From: Acetomicrobium hydrogeniformans ATCC BAA-1850
Lineage (GTDB): Bacteria > Synergistota > Synergistia > Synergistales > Acetomicrobiaceae
Assembly (NCBI RefSeq): GCF_000160455.2
Contig: NZ_ACJX03000001.1
Location: forward strand, 1,684,001 to 1,748,000
Direction: 5' to 3'
DNA length: 64,000 nt
The position numbers and the translations under genes were made by a program. Below, piece after piece: positions 33,221 through 41,254 of the stretch (the first letter of the stretch is position 1; each line of letters starts with the position of its first letter). A model generated the notes under the pieces. That model did not search any database. It was given only the letters and a program-made list of their open reading frames with translations, and was not told the DNA's origin.

Positions 33221-33851
33221 AACTCTCTATCTTTTATCTGGGAAGGAGATCGACAAAAAAGTAGACGAAACTTGGAAAATTCTTGAAGAAAAAGTCAAGG
33301 AATGTAGAAAATGTCCTCTCTCGGAAAACAGGACTCAAAGCGTATTCGGGGAGGGATCGAAAAAAACCGAACTGATGTTCGTCGGAGAAGGGCCTGGAGC
33401 TGACGAAGATTTACAGGGCTTGCCTTTCGTTGGAAAGGCCGGACAGTTGTTGAATCAGATCTTCGCTGCAGCAGGCATCGATAGGAGTGAAGTTTATATC
33501 ACAAACGTCGTCAAGTGCAGGCCTCCCCAAAACAGAGTTCCCACAGTTGAGGAGTGTTCGGCATGTAACGATTATCTTTTTGCTCAAATTTCCTTAGTAC
33601 AGCCGAAAATTTTGGTTACTTTAGGGAATACGCCAACTAAGTGGTTGCTTAAGACTACGCACGAAGGGATTACACAGCTTAGGGGAAAGTGTTTCGATTG
33701 GTATGGGATTAAACTTATGCCAATGTTTCATCCCAGCTACCTGCTCAGAAATCAATCGCGCAAGGTCGGCAGTCCTAGGCATTTGATGTGGCAAGATATC
33801 CAGGAGGTAAAGGCTCGGTGGGACGAGATAAGGCAAGCGGCGAAGCAATAA
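33213..33851 (+). CDS. udg: Uracil-DNA glycosylase, family 4 (Fe-S)
   Basis: Removes uracil from DNA as the first step of base-excision repair. The 212-aa protein has the family 4 iron-sulfur cysteines (Cys31, Cys34, Cys102, Cys118), the active-site motif GEGPGADED, KCRPPQNRVPT and the HPSYLLR motif near the C-terminus. The N-terminal 25 residues precede the domain. The ATG at 33213 lies in the preceding gene, with GGAGG upstream. Its TAA shares a base with the uppS ATG. Confidence 0.93.
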   Translation: MSETLYLLSGKEIDKKVDETWKILEEKVKECRKCPLSENRTQSVFGEGSKKTELMFVGEGPGADEDLQGLPFVGKAGQLLNQIFAAAGIDRSEVYITNVVKCRPPQNRVPTVEECSACNDYLFAQISLVQPKILVTLGNTPTKWLLKTTHEGITQLRGKCFDWYGIKLMPMFHPSYLLRNQSRKVGSPRHLMWQDIQEVKARWDEIRQAAKQ

Positions 33852-34546
33852 TGCCTTCCCATGTTGCCATAATTATGGATGGCAACGGGCGGTGGGCGAG
33901 ACAGCGGCATTTACCCAGGATAATGGGGCACTACGCAGGAGTAAAGGCCGTGGAGAAGACTGTAATGGCTGCCCTTGAAATGGGTATACGGTATCTGTCC
34001 CTTTTCGCTTTTTCTACTGAAAATTGGAGACGTCCCAAGGGAGAGGTTTTAGGCCTATTTGGGCTTTTCAGATATTACATTAAATGCAAGGTCAAAAAGC
34101 TTGTGGAAGAAAACATTCGCCTTCGCTTTTCCGGACGCATAGATAAACTTCCGGAGGATCTGAGGGATTTGGCCCTTTGGGCCGAGAAAGAAACGGAGGC
34201 AGGAGATAAACTGGATCTCATCCTGTGCTTAAATTACGGCGGAAGGCAGGAAATCATAGATGCCGTAAATAAAATTTTGGCTGCCAAAACAGACTGCGAC
34301 GATGTCTTGGAGATCGATGAGGATTGTTTTAGAGGCCATCTCTACCTTCCCGATGTTCCCGATCCTGATTTAATAATCAGGACTAGCGGAGAGAAGAGGT
34401 TGAGCAATTTCTGGCTTTGGCAGTCTTCTTATAGCGAACTTTATTTTACCGATTGCCTTTGGCCTGAATTCGATGAGGGCAAATTGCGTGAAGCTGTCGA
34501 AGAATATCAGAGGAGAGAGAGACGTTACGGAGGAATCAGATCATAA
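33851..34546 (+). CDS. uppS: Undecaprenyl diphosphate synthase
   Basis: A cis-prenyltransferase that makes C55 lipid carrier diphosphate for wall and glycan synthesis. MPSHVAIIMDGNGRWA with the catalytic Asp10, FSTENWRRP, NYGGRQEI and the RTSGEKRLSNFWLWQSSYSE segment are characteristic. 231 aa from ATG 33851, which overlaps the udg stop (TAATG). The longer in-frame start at 33788 would add 21 unrelated residues and is rejected. First of uppS-cdsA-dxr-rseP-ispG. Confidence 0.96.
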   Translation: MPSHVAIIMDGNGRWARQRHLPRIMGHYAGVKAVEKTVMAALEMGIRYLSLFAFSTENWRRPKGEVLGLFGLFRYYIKCKVKKLVEENIRLRFSGRIDKLPEDLRDLALWAEKETEAGDKLDLILCLNYGGRQEIIDAVNKILAAKTDCDDVLEIDEDCFRGHLYLPDVPDPDLIIRTSGEKRLSNFWLWQSSYSELYFTDCLWPEFDEGKLREAVEEYQRRERRYGGIRS

Positions 34547-35350
34547 ATGGGAGAACTAAAAATTCGCGCAATTAGCGGCATCGTAATAGTTGCTTGCATA
34601 CTTGGGGGAATCCATATCGGTGGGATTTTTTGGCTTCTGATAGCCTCAGCGATCGCCTTGGTTTCTTTATGGGAATATTACGGACTTTTCTCCAGTTTCT
34701 CTCATATATCCAAGGGCATAGGCTTGATCGCAGGAGCGATAGCGATATATTTGGCCTATAAAGGGTGTTCCTTTACGGCCCTTACATTATTGCTCATTTT
34801 ACAATCGTACGTCGTGTTGGCTATCGAATTAATCAGGAAAATCACCATAAATAAAAGCTATGCACTCTTAAACGTAGGGGGAGTGTTAAGCGGCCTCATG
34901 TTGGTTGTCCTTCCATGGTCTTTCCTGGTCCTACTTAGACAGAGGCCTATAGGTATACAATTATTGTTTTCTCTTTTTTTATGCACCTGGAGCTGCGATG
35001 TGTTTGCTTACTTAATTGGCAGCAAATTAGGAAGAACACCTTTTGCTCCTTACATAAGCCCTAAAAAGACACTGGAGGGGTTCATAGGAGGTCTTTCGGG
35101 AAGCATTTTATGTGCTGCTATCATTTCATATTATTATAAAATACCCCCTGTGCCGTGGATTTTGTTGGGGGCAATGGTTGGCGTTGCGGGTCAAGTAGGG
35201 GATCTTTTCGAATCCCTTTTCAAGAGAGAGGCGGGTGCTAAAGACAGCGGCTCTCTCATACCTGGACATGGAGGTTTCTTGGATAGGTTTGACAGCATTT
35301 TGATTAACTCAACATTGATCTTTCTGGCCTTTGAGGTGATATTAAATTGA
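34547..35350 (+). CDS. cdsA: Phosphatidate cytidylyltransferase
   Basis: A 267-aa multi-span membrane enzyme that forms CDP-diacylglycerol from phosphatidate and CTP. The C-terminal CDS signature (SKLGRTPFAPYISPKKTLEG, then DSGSLIPGHGGFLDRFDSI) is complete, preceded by about seven membrane helices. The ATG directly follows the uppS stop. Its TGA overlaps the TTG start of dxr by 4 bases, indicating one operon. Confidence 0.94.
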   Translation: MGELKIRAISGIVIVACILGGIHIGGIFWLLIASAIALVSLWEYYGLFSSFSHISKGIGLIAGAIAIYLAYKGCSFTALTLLLILQSYVVLAIELIRKITINKSYALLNVGGVLSGLMLVVLPWSFLVLLRQRPIGIQLLFSLFLCTWSCDVFAYLIGSKLGRTPFAPYISPKKTLEGFIGGLSGSILCAAIISYYYKIPPVPWILLGAMVGVAGQVGDLFESLFKREAGAKDSGSLIPGHGGFLDRFDSILINSTLIFLAFEVILN

Positions 35351-36516
35351 GCCAAAAAAGATTAGCTGTCATTGGTGCTACGGGATCCATTGGAAGGGCT
35401 ACATTAGATGTTTGCAGACGGTTTCCGGAAGAGTTTGACGTCAGAGCCTTGGCAGTGAGGTCTAATATCGAGGAGCTTAAAAAACTTGTCGATGAATTTA
35501 AGCCTAAATACGTAGTGATCTACGACGATGTCGCTGCATCGAATTTCGCTTTATATGACGAAAGCGTAAAGGTTTTAGTTGGACATGAAGGACTGATGCA
35601 GCTTATAGATGAAGGGATGGATCACATTGTTTTTGCTTCTTCCGGAACGGAAGCCATAGCTGCTTTATCGGCATCTTTAGATCGAAAGATAGAAGTATCA
35701 TTGGCCAATAAAGAAAGCTTGATAGTCGCCGGTCCCTGGATAATGGAAAAAGCATCCCTTGCAGATCCCCTGCGTCCCATAGACAGCGAACATAATGCAG
35801 TATGGCAGTGCTTGCTTGGAGAAGACTTGAATGAGATCGAGGAGATTATACTGACGGCCTCCGGAGGTCCCTTTCTGCACTCTTCCTATGAAGAAATGAA
35901 GCTGGCCACACCCTCAAGGGCATTAAAACACCCTACTTGGAGCATGGGCTCTAAGATTACCGTAGATAGTGCCACGTTACTTAATAAAGGATTTGAGGTA
36001 ATAGAGGCAAGTTATCTTTTTGCCCTGCCAATCGAAAAGATAAATGCAGTAGTTCAGCCCGACTCCCTTGCGCACGGCTGTGTGAGGTTTAGCGACGGGA
36101 GTGTGAAGATGTTTTTAAGTGAGCCCGATATGAGGATTCCAATATCCTTTGCCCTTTCATACCCAAAACGTTTAAAGATAGGGCATCTATTCCATAGATT
36201 GGCCATCACTGAGAAATGGAAATTGGATTTTTTACGACTGGATGAAAATAAATTTCCATGTTACTCCCTGGCAAGGAGGGCATTGCAGATGGGGAATGCC
36301 TATCCGCCCATAATTGTTGGCGCCGATGAAGTTGCCGTAGAAGCCTTTGTAAAAGGAAAAATTTCTATAGTTGATATTTTCCCTCTGTTGGAAAAAGTTC
36401 TTTTGTCTTATAATGGACCGTCAAATTTAAACGGCTTGGAAGAAGCGATTTCTCTTGTTGAATTTGGTCGACGCATAGCTAGAGAACTATGTCGCCTTTT
36501 TAGCGAAAGGAGATAA
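35347..36516 (+). CDS. dxr: 1-deoxy-D-xylulose 5-phosphate reductoisomerase
   Basis: The second enzyme of the MEP isoprenoid pathway, NADPH-dependent. The N-terminal GATGSIGRATLDV, the LANKESLIVAG segment, the metal-binding DSEHNAV and HPTWSMGSKITVDSATL are all conserved. Length 389 aa is typical. It starts with TTG overlapping the cdsA stop (TTGA). With ispG and ispH (50362) the window shows three MEP-pathway genes. Confidence 0.96.
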   Translation: MSQKRLAVIGATGSIGRATLDVCRRFPEEFDVRALAVRSNIEELKKLVDEFKPKYVVIYDDVAASNFALYDESVKVLVGHEGLMQLIDEGMDHIVFASSGTEAIAALSASLDRKIEVSLANKESLIVAGPWIMEKASLADPLRPIDSEHNAVWQCLLGEDLNEIEEIILTASGGPFLHSSYEEMKLATPSRALKHPTWSMGSKITVDSATLLNKGFEVIEASYLFALPIEKINAVVQPDSLAHGCVRFSDGSVKMFLSEPDMRIPISFALSYPKRLKIGHLFHRLAITEKWKLDFLRLDENKFPCYSLARRALQMGNAYPPIIVGADEVAVEAFVKGKISIVDIFPLLEKVLLSYNGPSNLNGLEEAISLVEFGRRIARELCRLFSERR

Positions 36517-36523
36517 AAAATTA

Positions 36524-37561
36524 ATGTTTGCCCTTGTTTCTTTCATAATAGTAATAGGTGTGTGTGTAGTTTCCCATGAATTTGGACACTTTATTTCGGC
36601 TAGGTTGCTAGGAGTTCAGGTCCATGAATTTGCCTTTGGCATGGGCCCTGCGATATATAGAAAAAGAAAAGGGGAAACACTCTGGTCTATAAGGGTATTT
36701 CCCATAGGCGGTTTTGTGCGGTTAGCTGGGATGGGAGAGGCTGTGGAGGGCGAAGTTGAAGATCCCGAAAGGAGCTTTAGCGCCAAAAGCCCCGCACGAA
36801 GGTGGCTTATTTTGGCGGCCGGATCCATAATCAACATTTTACTCGCAATTGTTATTGCCACCCTCTTCCTCTGGGGCCATGGAGTGCTAGACATGGAACA
36901 CGCCAGAATCGGCGAGCTCATGCCCGGTTATCCTGCCGAGTCGATAGGGCTTCTACCGGGAGATACGATTGCGTCTATAAACGACAAAAAAGTTACAACT
37001 TGGTTGGAAATGGCCACAACTTTAAAGAGCAACGCAGACAATCCGGTAACGATCGAAGTGGAGCGTCCGGAAGTGGGACGGCTCGTCTTTCGAAATGTAT
37101 TGTTAAAACCCGATCCTGTCACCGGAGCTTATATATTGGGGATAAAACCTGGGCAGATAAAATACGAAGGGCTCTCCGCCATTCAATACTCGCTAAAATA
37201 TTTATGGGAGATGACGAAAAACATTTTCAGCGCCCTTGTAAATTGGGTATTTGGCGGGCAGAAGATAGATGTTACCGGGCCAGTTGGGATAGCGGAAATG
37301 GCGGGCGAGGCAGCAAAAAGCGGAGTATGGACATTTTTATTTTTCCTGGGAATAATCAACTTAAACTTGGGTTTATTCAACCTAATTCCCTTTCCGGCTC
37401 TTGATGGTGGTAGGTTGCTTTTCGTAACCATCGAAATGATCTTTCGTAAGAAAGTTCCCGAATACATCGAACAAAAAGTACACTTTATAGGAATGATGGT
37501 GCTTCTCGCCTTAATAGCATTAATTACATGGCAAGATATAACTAGGATATTTAACAGGTGA
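36524..37561 (+). CDS. rseP: Site-2 membrane metalloprotease RseP
   Basis: A 345-aa intramembrane zinc protease that cleaves anti-sigma factors or leftover signal peptides. HEFGH at residues 18-22 is the zinc motif. A single PDZ domain (about 125-205: PAESIGLLPGDTIASIND) follows, and the second metal site NLIPFPALDGGR lies in the third helix. AAAGGAG is upstream of the ATG. The stop overlaps the possible GTG start of ispG (GTGA). Confidence 0.95.
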   Translation: MFALVSFIIVIGVCVVSHEFGHFISARLLGVQVHEFAFGMGPAIYRKRKGETLWSIRVFPIGGFVRLAGMGEAVEGEVEDPERSFSAKSPARRWLILAAGSIINILLAIVIATLFLWGHGVLDMEHARIGELMPGYPAESIGLLPGDTIASINDKKVTTWLEMATTLKSNADNPVTIEVERPEVGRLVFRNVLLKPDPVTGAYILGIKPGQIKYEGLSAIQYSLKYLWEMTKNIFSALVNWVFGGQKIDVTGPVGIAEMAGEAAKSGVWTFLFFLGIINLNLGLFNLIPFPALDGGRLLFVTIEMIFRKKVPEYIEQKVHFIGMMVLLALIALITWQDITRIFNR

Positions 37562-38619
37562 TCCAGATGTCAACACTACGGAAGAGGGTTGCTATAGGAA
37601 ACCTAATCATAGGGAGCGGTTTCCCCGTCCGAGTGGAGAGTATGCTCAAAACTCCGATTACCGATGTAGAAGCATGTAGGAAGGAGATAGATTCGCTGGC
37701 TGAGGAGGGATGTGAACTTCTTCGCGTGGCTTTCCCTAATATTAATTGCCTTCCATACCTTAGGGATATTTTGCAATTCTCGAAAGTGCCGATAATGGCT
37801 GATATTCATTTCGATTTCAAGCTAGCTCTTGCAGCGCTTGAGACCGGTTGTATGGCTATTAGGATTAACCCTGGAAATATGCCGAAGGAGGGCCTCGTTG
37901 ATATAGTCAACTTGGCAAGGGAGAGAAAAGCCGTTATAAGGATAGGATCGAACAGCGGTTCGTTAAGCAATGTCCAAATAAGGCAGTCTTACGGAAATAA
38001 GGCTAAAGCTCTTTTTTTGGCCGTTAAGGAGCAACTTCAAATGCTTGAGGACATGGGATTTGAAGATATCATTCTTTCTTGTAAATCGACATCCATAACC
38101 GAAACGGTCAACGCAAATTTATTGCTTTCCAAGCATTTTCCCAAATACCCCCTTCATATCGGGATCACGGAAGCTGGGGTAATGCCCGATGGGTTGGTCA
38201 AATCGGCAGCAGGTATGGCATTGCTTCTGACGCAAGGCCTTGGGGACACGATGAGGATAAGTTTGTCCGCTCCGGCCGTAGAGGAGGTAAAGGCCGGTTA
38301 CGCCTTACTTAGGTCGCTGGGATTGAGAAAAAAGGGAGTAGAGATCATTTCGTGTCCTACGTGCGGAAGAAAGCATTTAGATGTAGCTAAAATTGTGGAA
38401 GACATAAGCCCCTTATTAAAAGGGCTTCCGGATGGTTTGATCGTTGCCGTTATGGGATGCGAGGTAAACGGACCGCGGGAAGCCAAGGAGGCCGACGTGG
38501 GAATAGCAGGAACTCCTAACGGAATTGTGATATTTAAAAAAGGAAAGGTGGTTGAGCAAATAGATAGGGATGATTTTAGCATAGAGAAGGTAAGTGCAAT
38601 CATCAGAGAGTTGTTATAG
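37558..38619 (+). CDS. ispG: 4-hydroxy-3-methylbut-2-en-1-yl diphosphate synthase (ferredoxin/flavodoxin)
   Basis: An iron-sulfur enzyme of the MEP pathway that converts MEcPP to HMBPP. The N-terminal TIM-barrel half includes VRVESM and MADIHFDFKLAL. The C-terminal cluster-binding half has CPTCGR and MGCEVNGPREAKEADVGIAG, where GPR replaces the commoner GPG. Two starts are possible: GTG 37558 overlapping the rseP stop, or ATG 37567, 5 nt after AGGTGA; the proteins differ by three residues. It ends the operon, as a promoter for efp follows. Confidence 0.95.
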   Translation: MIQMSTLRKRVAIGNLIIGSGFPVRVESMLKTPITDVEACRKEIDSLAEEGCELLRVAFPNINCLPYLRDILQFSKVPIMADIHFDFKLALAALETGCMAIRINPGNMPKEGLVDIVNLARERKAVIRIGSNSGSLSNVQIRQSYGNKAKALFLAVKEQLQMLEDMGFEDIILSCKSTSITETVNANLLLSKHFPKYPLHIGITEAGVMPDGLVKSAAGMALLLTQGLGDTMRISLSAPAVEEVKAGYALLRSLGLRKKGVEIISCPTCGRKHLDVAKIVEDISPLLKGLPDGLIVAVMGCEVNGPREAKEADVGIAGTPNGIVIFKKGKVVEQIDRDDFSIEKVSAIIRELL

Positions 38620-38630
38620 ATTATTATATC

Positions 38631-38658
38631 TTGACAATGCGTAAAACACATATAAGAT
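38631..38658 (+). promoter_or_regulatory. Likely promoter of efp
   Basis: A perfect TTGACA (38631-38636) and TAAGAT (38653-38658) with a 16-bp spacer, about 45 bp before the efp start. Confidence 0.5.
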
Positions 38659-38700
38659 AAAATTAATAAAACTCTAAACCGAACATTAGGAGGATAGCGT

Positions 38701-39282
38701 ATGGCACAAATTGTAGACACCAATAGCTTTAGACAGGGAATGATGATAAAGTGGGAAGACAGCATTTGGGAAATTGTAGACTATCAGCATCATAAAATGG
38801 GCCGAGGAGGGGCAATCGTCAGGACGAAGCTTAAAAACATATATTCCGGAACGATAATAGAAACCTCTTTTAGAGCTGGAGAAAGGTTTGAAAGGGTTGT
38901 CTTTGACGAAAGGGAGGCCCAATACATATATAAAGAAGGAGACAACTACGTCTTCATGGATTTGGAAAATTACGATCAGATATATATTCCTGCCACACTG
39001 CTTGGTGACAAGGCGATGTATTTGAGCGATAATTTAGAGGTTACGTTGAGGCTTTATGAAGGCAATGTAGTTGGAGTGGATCTTCCGAATACTGTCGCCT
39101 TAAAAGTTGTCGATACTCCTCCGGGCTATAAGGGCGATACCGTTTCAGGGGGAGGAAAGCCGGCGACTCTGGAGACTGGCCTGACTGTTACCGTTCCAAT
39201 GTTTGTGGAGGTTGGAGATGTCTTGCTTATAGATACCCGTACCGGCGAATATTTGGAACGCGATAAGAGCAAGGGGGTATAG
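38701..39282 (+). CDS. efp: Elongation factor P, arginine-tip type
   Basis: Relieves ribosome stalling at polyproline. The 193-aa protein has the three EF-P domains and the C-terminal signature region TVSGGGKPATLETGL. The conserved loop that carries the modified residue reads KMGRGGA, with Arg35 where E. coli has the lysylated Lys34 (PGKG). Arg-tipped EF-P is rhamnosylated by EarP in some proteobacteria; no earP is visible here. AGGAGGA precedes the ATG. It heads the group of two small genes, Asp23, and nusB. Confidence 0.96.
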   Translation: MAQIVDTNSFRQGMMIKWEDSIWEIVDYQHHKMGRGGAIVRTKLKNIYSGTIIETSFRAGERFERVVFDEREAQYIYKEGDNYVFMDLENYDQIYIPATLLGDKAMYLSDNLEVTLRLYEGNVVGVDLPNTVALKVVDTPPGYKGDTVSGGGKPATLETGLTVTVPMFVEVGDVLLIDTRTGEYLERDKSKGV

Positions 39283-39284
39283 CC

Positions 39285-39701
39285 TTGAATTTAGAAGAAA
39301 AGGCTCGAAGGATGCAAATGTTGTTATCGGAAATCTCCGTGCCGGATACATGCAAAGACATAAAAGAAGCCTGGATAGAGCTCCTTGATGCTCTTTTGAA
39401 TGAAATAGAATCTTTACACGTAAAAATTAAAAATCAAGATGATAAGATCGAAAAACTTACATCCCTTTGTTCCGAGTTCGATATGGATTTGAATAATTTA
39501 GAGGAAGCAGTTGATGCCTTGTATGAATACTTTGAAGAAGATGCAGATGTGGAAGACGTGGAGCCTGATTATTATGAATCGATGAGCTGTCCCGGATGCG
39601 AGCAGGTGTTTATGTTTAATCCAATGCTTCTTGATGAAGACGAATTCCTAATATGTCCCAATTGTGGTCTTTCAATCAACCCTGATGAGTTAAATAAATA
39701 A
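39285..39701 (+). CDS. Small zinc-ribbon protein after EF-P, unknown function
   Basis: A 138-aa protein. Residues 1-85 are helical/coiled coil, followed by an acidic stretch (EYFEEDADVEDVEPDYYE) and a C-terminal zinc ribbon with CPGC and CPNC pairs. It resembles the conserved clostridial proteins found near efp and Asp23, with no known activity. TTG at 39285 begins 2 nt after efp, so it is in the same operon. A structural metal site is clear; the role is not. Confidence 0.75.
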   Translation: MNLEEKARRMQMLLSEISVPDTCKDIKEAWIELLDALLNEIESLHVKIKNQDDKIEKLTSLCSEFDMDLNNLEEAVDALYEYFEEDADVEDVEPDYYESMSCPGCEQVFMFNPMLLDEDEFLICPNCGLSINPDELNK

Positions 39702-39715
39702 GGAGGGATATAGTT

Positions 39716-40228
39716 ATGGACGAAGAAAGAGAGAAAAATTTAAGTGATTTACAGGAAAGCACCGATAAAGACTCATACGATGGCAAAATTCAGAATGTCA
39801 ATGAGTATGGCACTGAAGAAGAAACGGCTCAGGAAGAGCCGGTTTTAGAGGAAGCGCAACCCCAGGGCGAAGTAGTTATTGCGGAAGAGGTAATATCACA
39901 AATGGCTATTGAGGCTCTAAAAAGCGTCCCCGGCGTTTTGCCCGCCAGTTCTGGATTGGTGGCTAATCTACGCTTGGGGCGAAGACCAACTAGCGGAGTT
40001 AAGATAACCATCGAAGAAGGCACTCCAAACGAGGTAGTGGTTGATACGTATATATCAGTTAAGTATGGATTAAGAATCCCTGATATTGCTTGGGACGTGC
40101 AAGAGGCCATAAAAAACCAGATCGAAAATTATACCGGTTATATAGTTAAAGCAGTGAATGTTCATGTGCAGGGAATCCATTTTGCGGAAAATAAGCTACA
40201 GGATCAATATGCGGATAATATCCAATAG
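39716..40228 (+). CDS. Asp23/Gls24 family envelope stress protein
   Basis: A 170-aa protein with an acidic, disordered N-terminal 50 residues and the Asp23 domain (about 50-160: GEVVIAEEVISQMAIEALKSVPGV ... YGLRIPDIAWDVQEAIKNQIEN). Family members associate with the membrane and respond to cell-wall stress. AGGAGGGA is upstream of the ATG. It is followed by a membrane protein that may anchor it, and by nusB, the usual clostridial order efp-asp23-nusB. Confidence 0.9.
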   Translation: MDEEREKNLSDLQESTDKDSYDGKIQNVNEYGTEEETAQEEPVLEEAQPQGEVVIAEEVISQMAIEALKSVPGVLPASSGLVANLRLGRRPTSGVKITIEEGTPNEVVVDTYISVKYGLRIPDIAWDVQEAIKNQIENYTGYIVKAVNVHVQGIHFAENKLQDQYADNIQ

Positions 40229-40297
40229 CAGCAACTTTGATATAAGATACCTGGATTTGCAGATTAAATTAAATATTTAAAAGGAGCCATATAAGAT

Positions 40298-40774
40298 ATG
40301 GAATATCTTTGGCGTAGGGGCAAATTGGGGGAACTCTGGCTATCGAAGGAGGCTATTACTTCCTTGGCAAATACTGTAATGCCGCCGGAATATAAAGCCA
40401 GAGAGGCTACGTTGCAAGGAGATGACAATGTTGCTAATGTCATCGTAGTCGCCCCGCATTCTGGAGATCTCGCAGTTAAGAAGGAGTTGCAGGATAAACT
40501 TGTTAGCCTTTTTGCCCCTCTAGGCTTGAAGGTAAAGATTTCTTGGACATCCAAAGAAGAAAGCTTCGATGCCCCTGCATTGATGAATAAGCTCAGAAAA
40601 TATCCAATTTTTTGGGGCTCTGTGGTTGCAATCATAGCGGGTATATCGCAACTAGGTTTAAAAGGCCTTGGCCTTTGTATTTTATTCGGTTTCATAGGAT
40701 GGGCAATTGCCGGTTTAGTACTAAGCGGTAAATTGAGCGATCTCCTTTCATCTCTCATTGACAAAAGACACTAA
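40298..40774 (+). CDS. Membrane protein between Asp23 and NusB, unknown function
   Basis: A 158-aa protein. Residues 1-105 are soluble, and two hydrophobic helices follow (about 105-122 and 124-142), separated by only a few residues, with a short basic tail. In Gram-positive bacteria Asp23 is tethered by the membrane protein AmaP; a similar role is possible by position, but no clear sequence match is seen. AAAGGAG precedes the ATG at a spacing of about 13 nt. Confidence 0.65.
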   Translation: MEYLWRRGKLGELWLSKEAITSLANTVMPPEYKAREATLQGDDNVANVIVVAPHSGDLAVKKELQDKLVSLFAPLGLKVKISWTSKEESFDAPALMNKLRKYPIFWGSVVAIIAGISQLGLKGLGLCILFGFIGWAIAGLVLSGKLSDLLSSLIDKRH

Positions 40775-40792
40775 GACGGGAGGCAAGATAGC

Positions 40793-41254
40793 TTGTCTTT
40801 GCTTCAACAGCAACGTCGAAGAGCGAGAGAAATAGCTTTACAATTGTTGTATGCACTAGATATCAGAAATGACCAAACGCCTGACGAAGCCATGGCACTC
40901 TTTCCTTTCGATGGAGAATCGGAAGAGGTCATGAATTATGCAATTTGGCTTGTCAAGGAGATATGGGGAAAGAGGGTTGAAATTGATAATTTAATACGGA
41001 TGCATATAACCGGATGGCGACCTGAACGAATGGTTACCGTCGATCTTGAGGCTATAAGATTGGCATTGTTCGAGGGCGTCTATAGCAAGGTCGTTCCCAT
41101 ACCCGTAGCCATTTCGGAAGCTATAGAATTGGCTAAACGCTTCGGGACTGAGAATTCGGGACGTTTTGTTAACGGCGTATTGGGCAAGATTGTTAGATCC
41201 ATTGCCGAAGTCGAAGGAGATGGCAAAGATGTCGAGGGAAATGCCTCTGCTTAA
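40793..41254 (+). CDS. nusB: Transcription antitermination factor NusB
   Basis: A 153-aa helical RNA-binding protein that, with NusE, promotes rRNA antitermination. The N-terminal RRAREIALQLLYALD arginine-rich helix, the conserved WRPERM and the C-terminal SGRFVNGVLGKI are diagnostic. It starts with TTG 40793, 8 nt after GGGAGG. Its last 26 bp overlap xseA. Confidence 0.95.
   Translation: MSLLQQQRRRAREIALQLLYALDIRNDQTPDEAMALFPFDGESEEVMNYAIWLVKEIWGKRVEIDNLIRMHITGWRPERMVTVDLEAIRLALFEGVYSKVVPIPVAISEAIELAKRFGTENSGRFVNGVLGKIVRSIAEVEGDGKDVEGNASA

Noticed and set aside
33788-33850. Upstream start of uppS
   Set aside because: The added 21 residues overlap udg in another frame and precede the conserved MPSHVAIIMDGNGRWA start.
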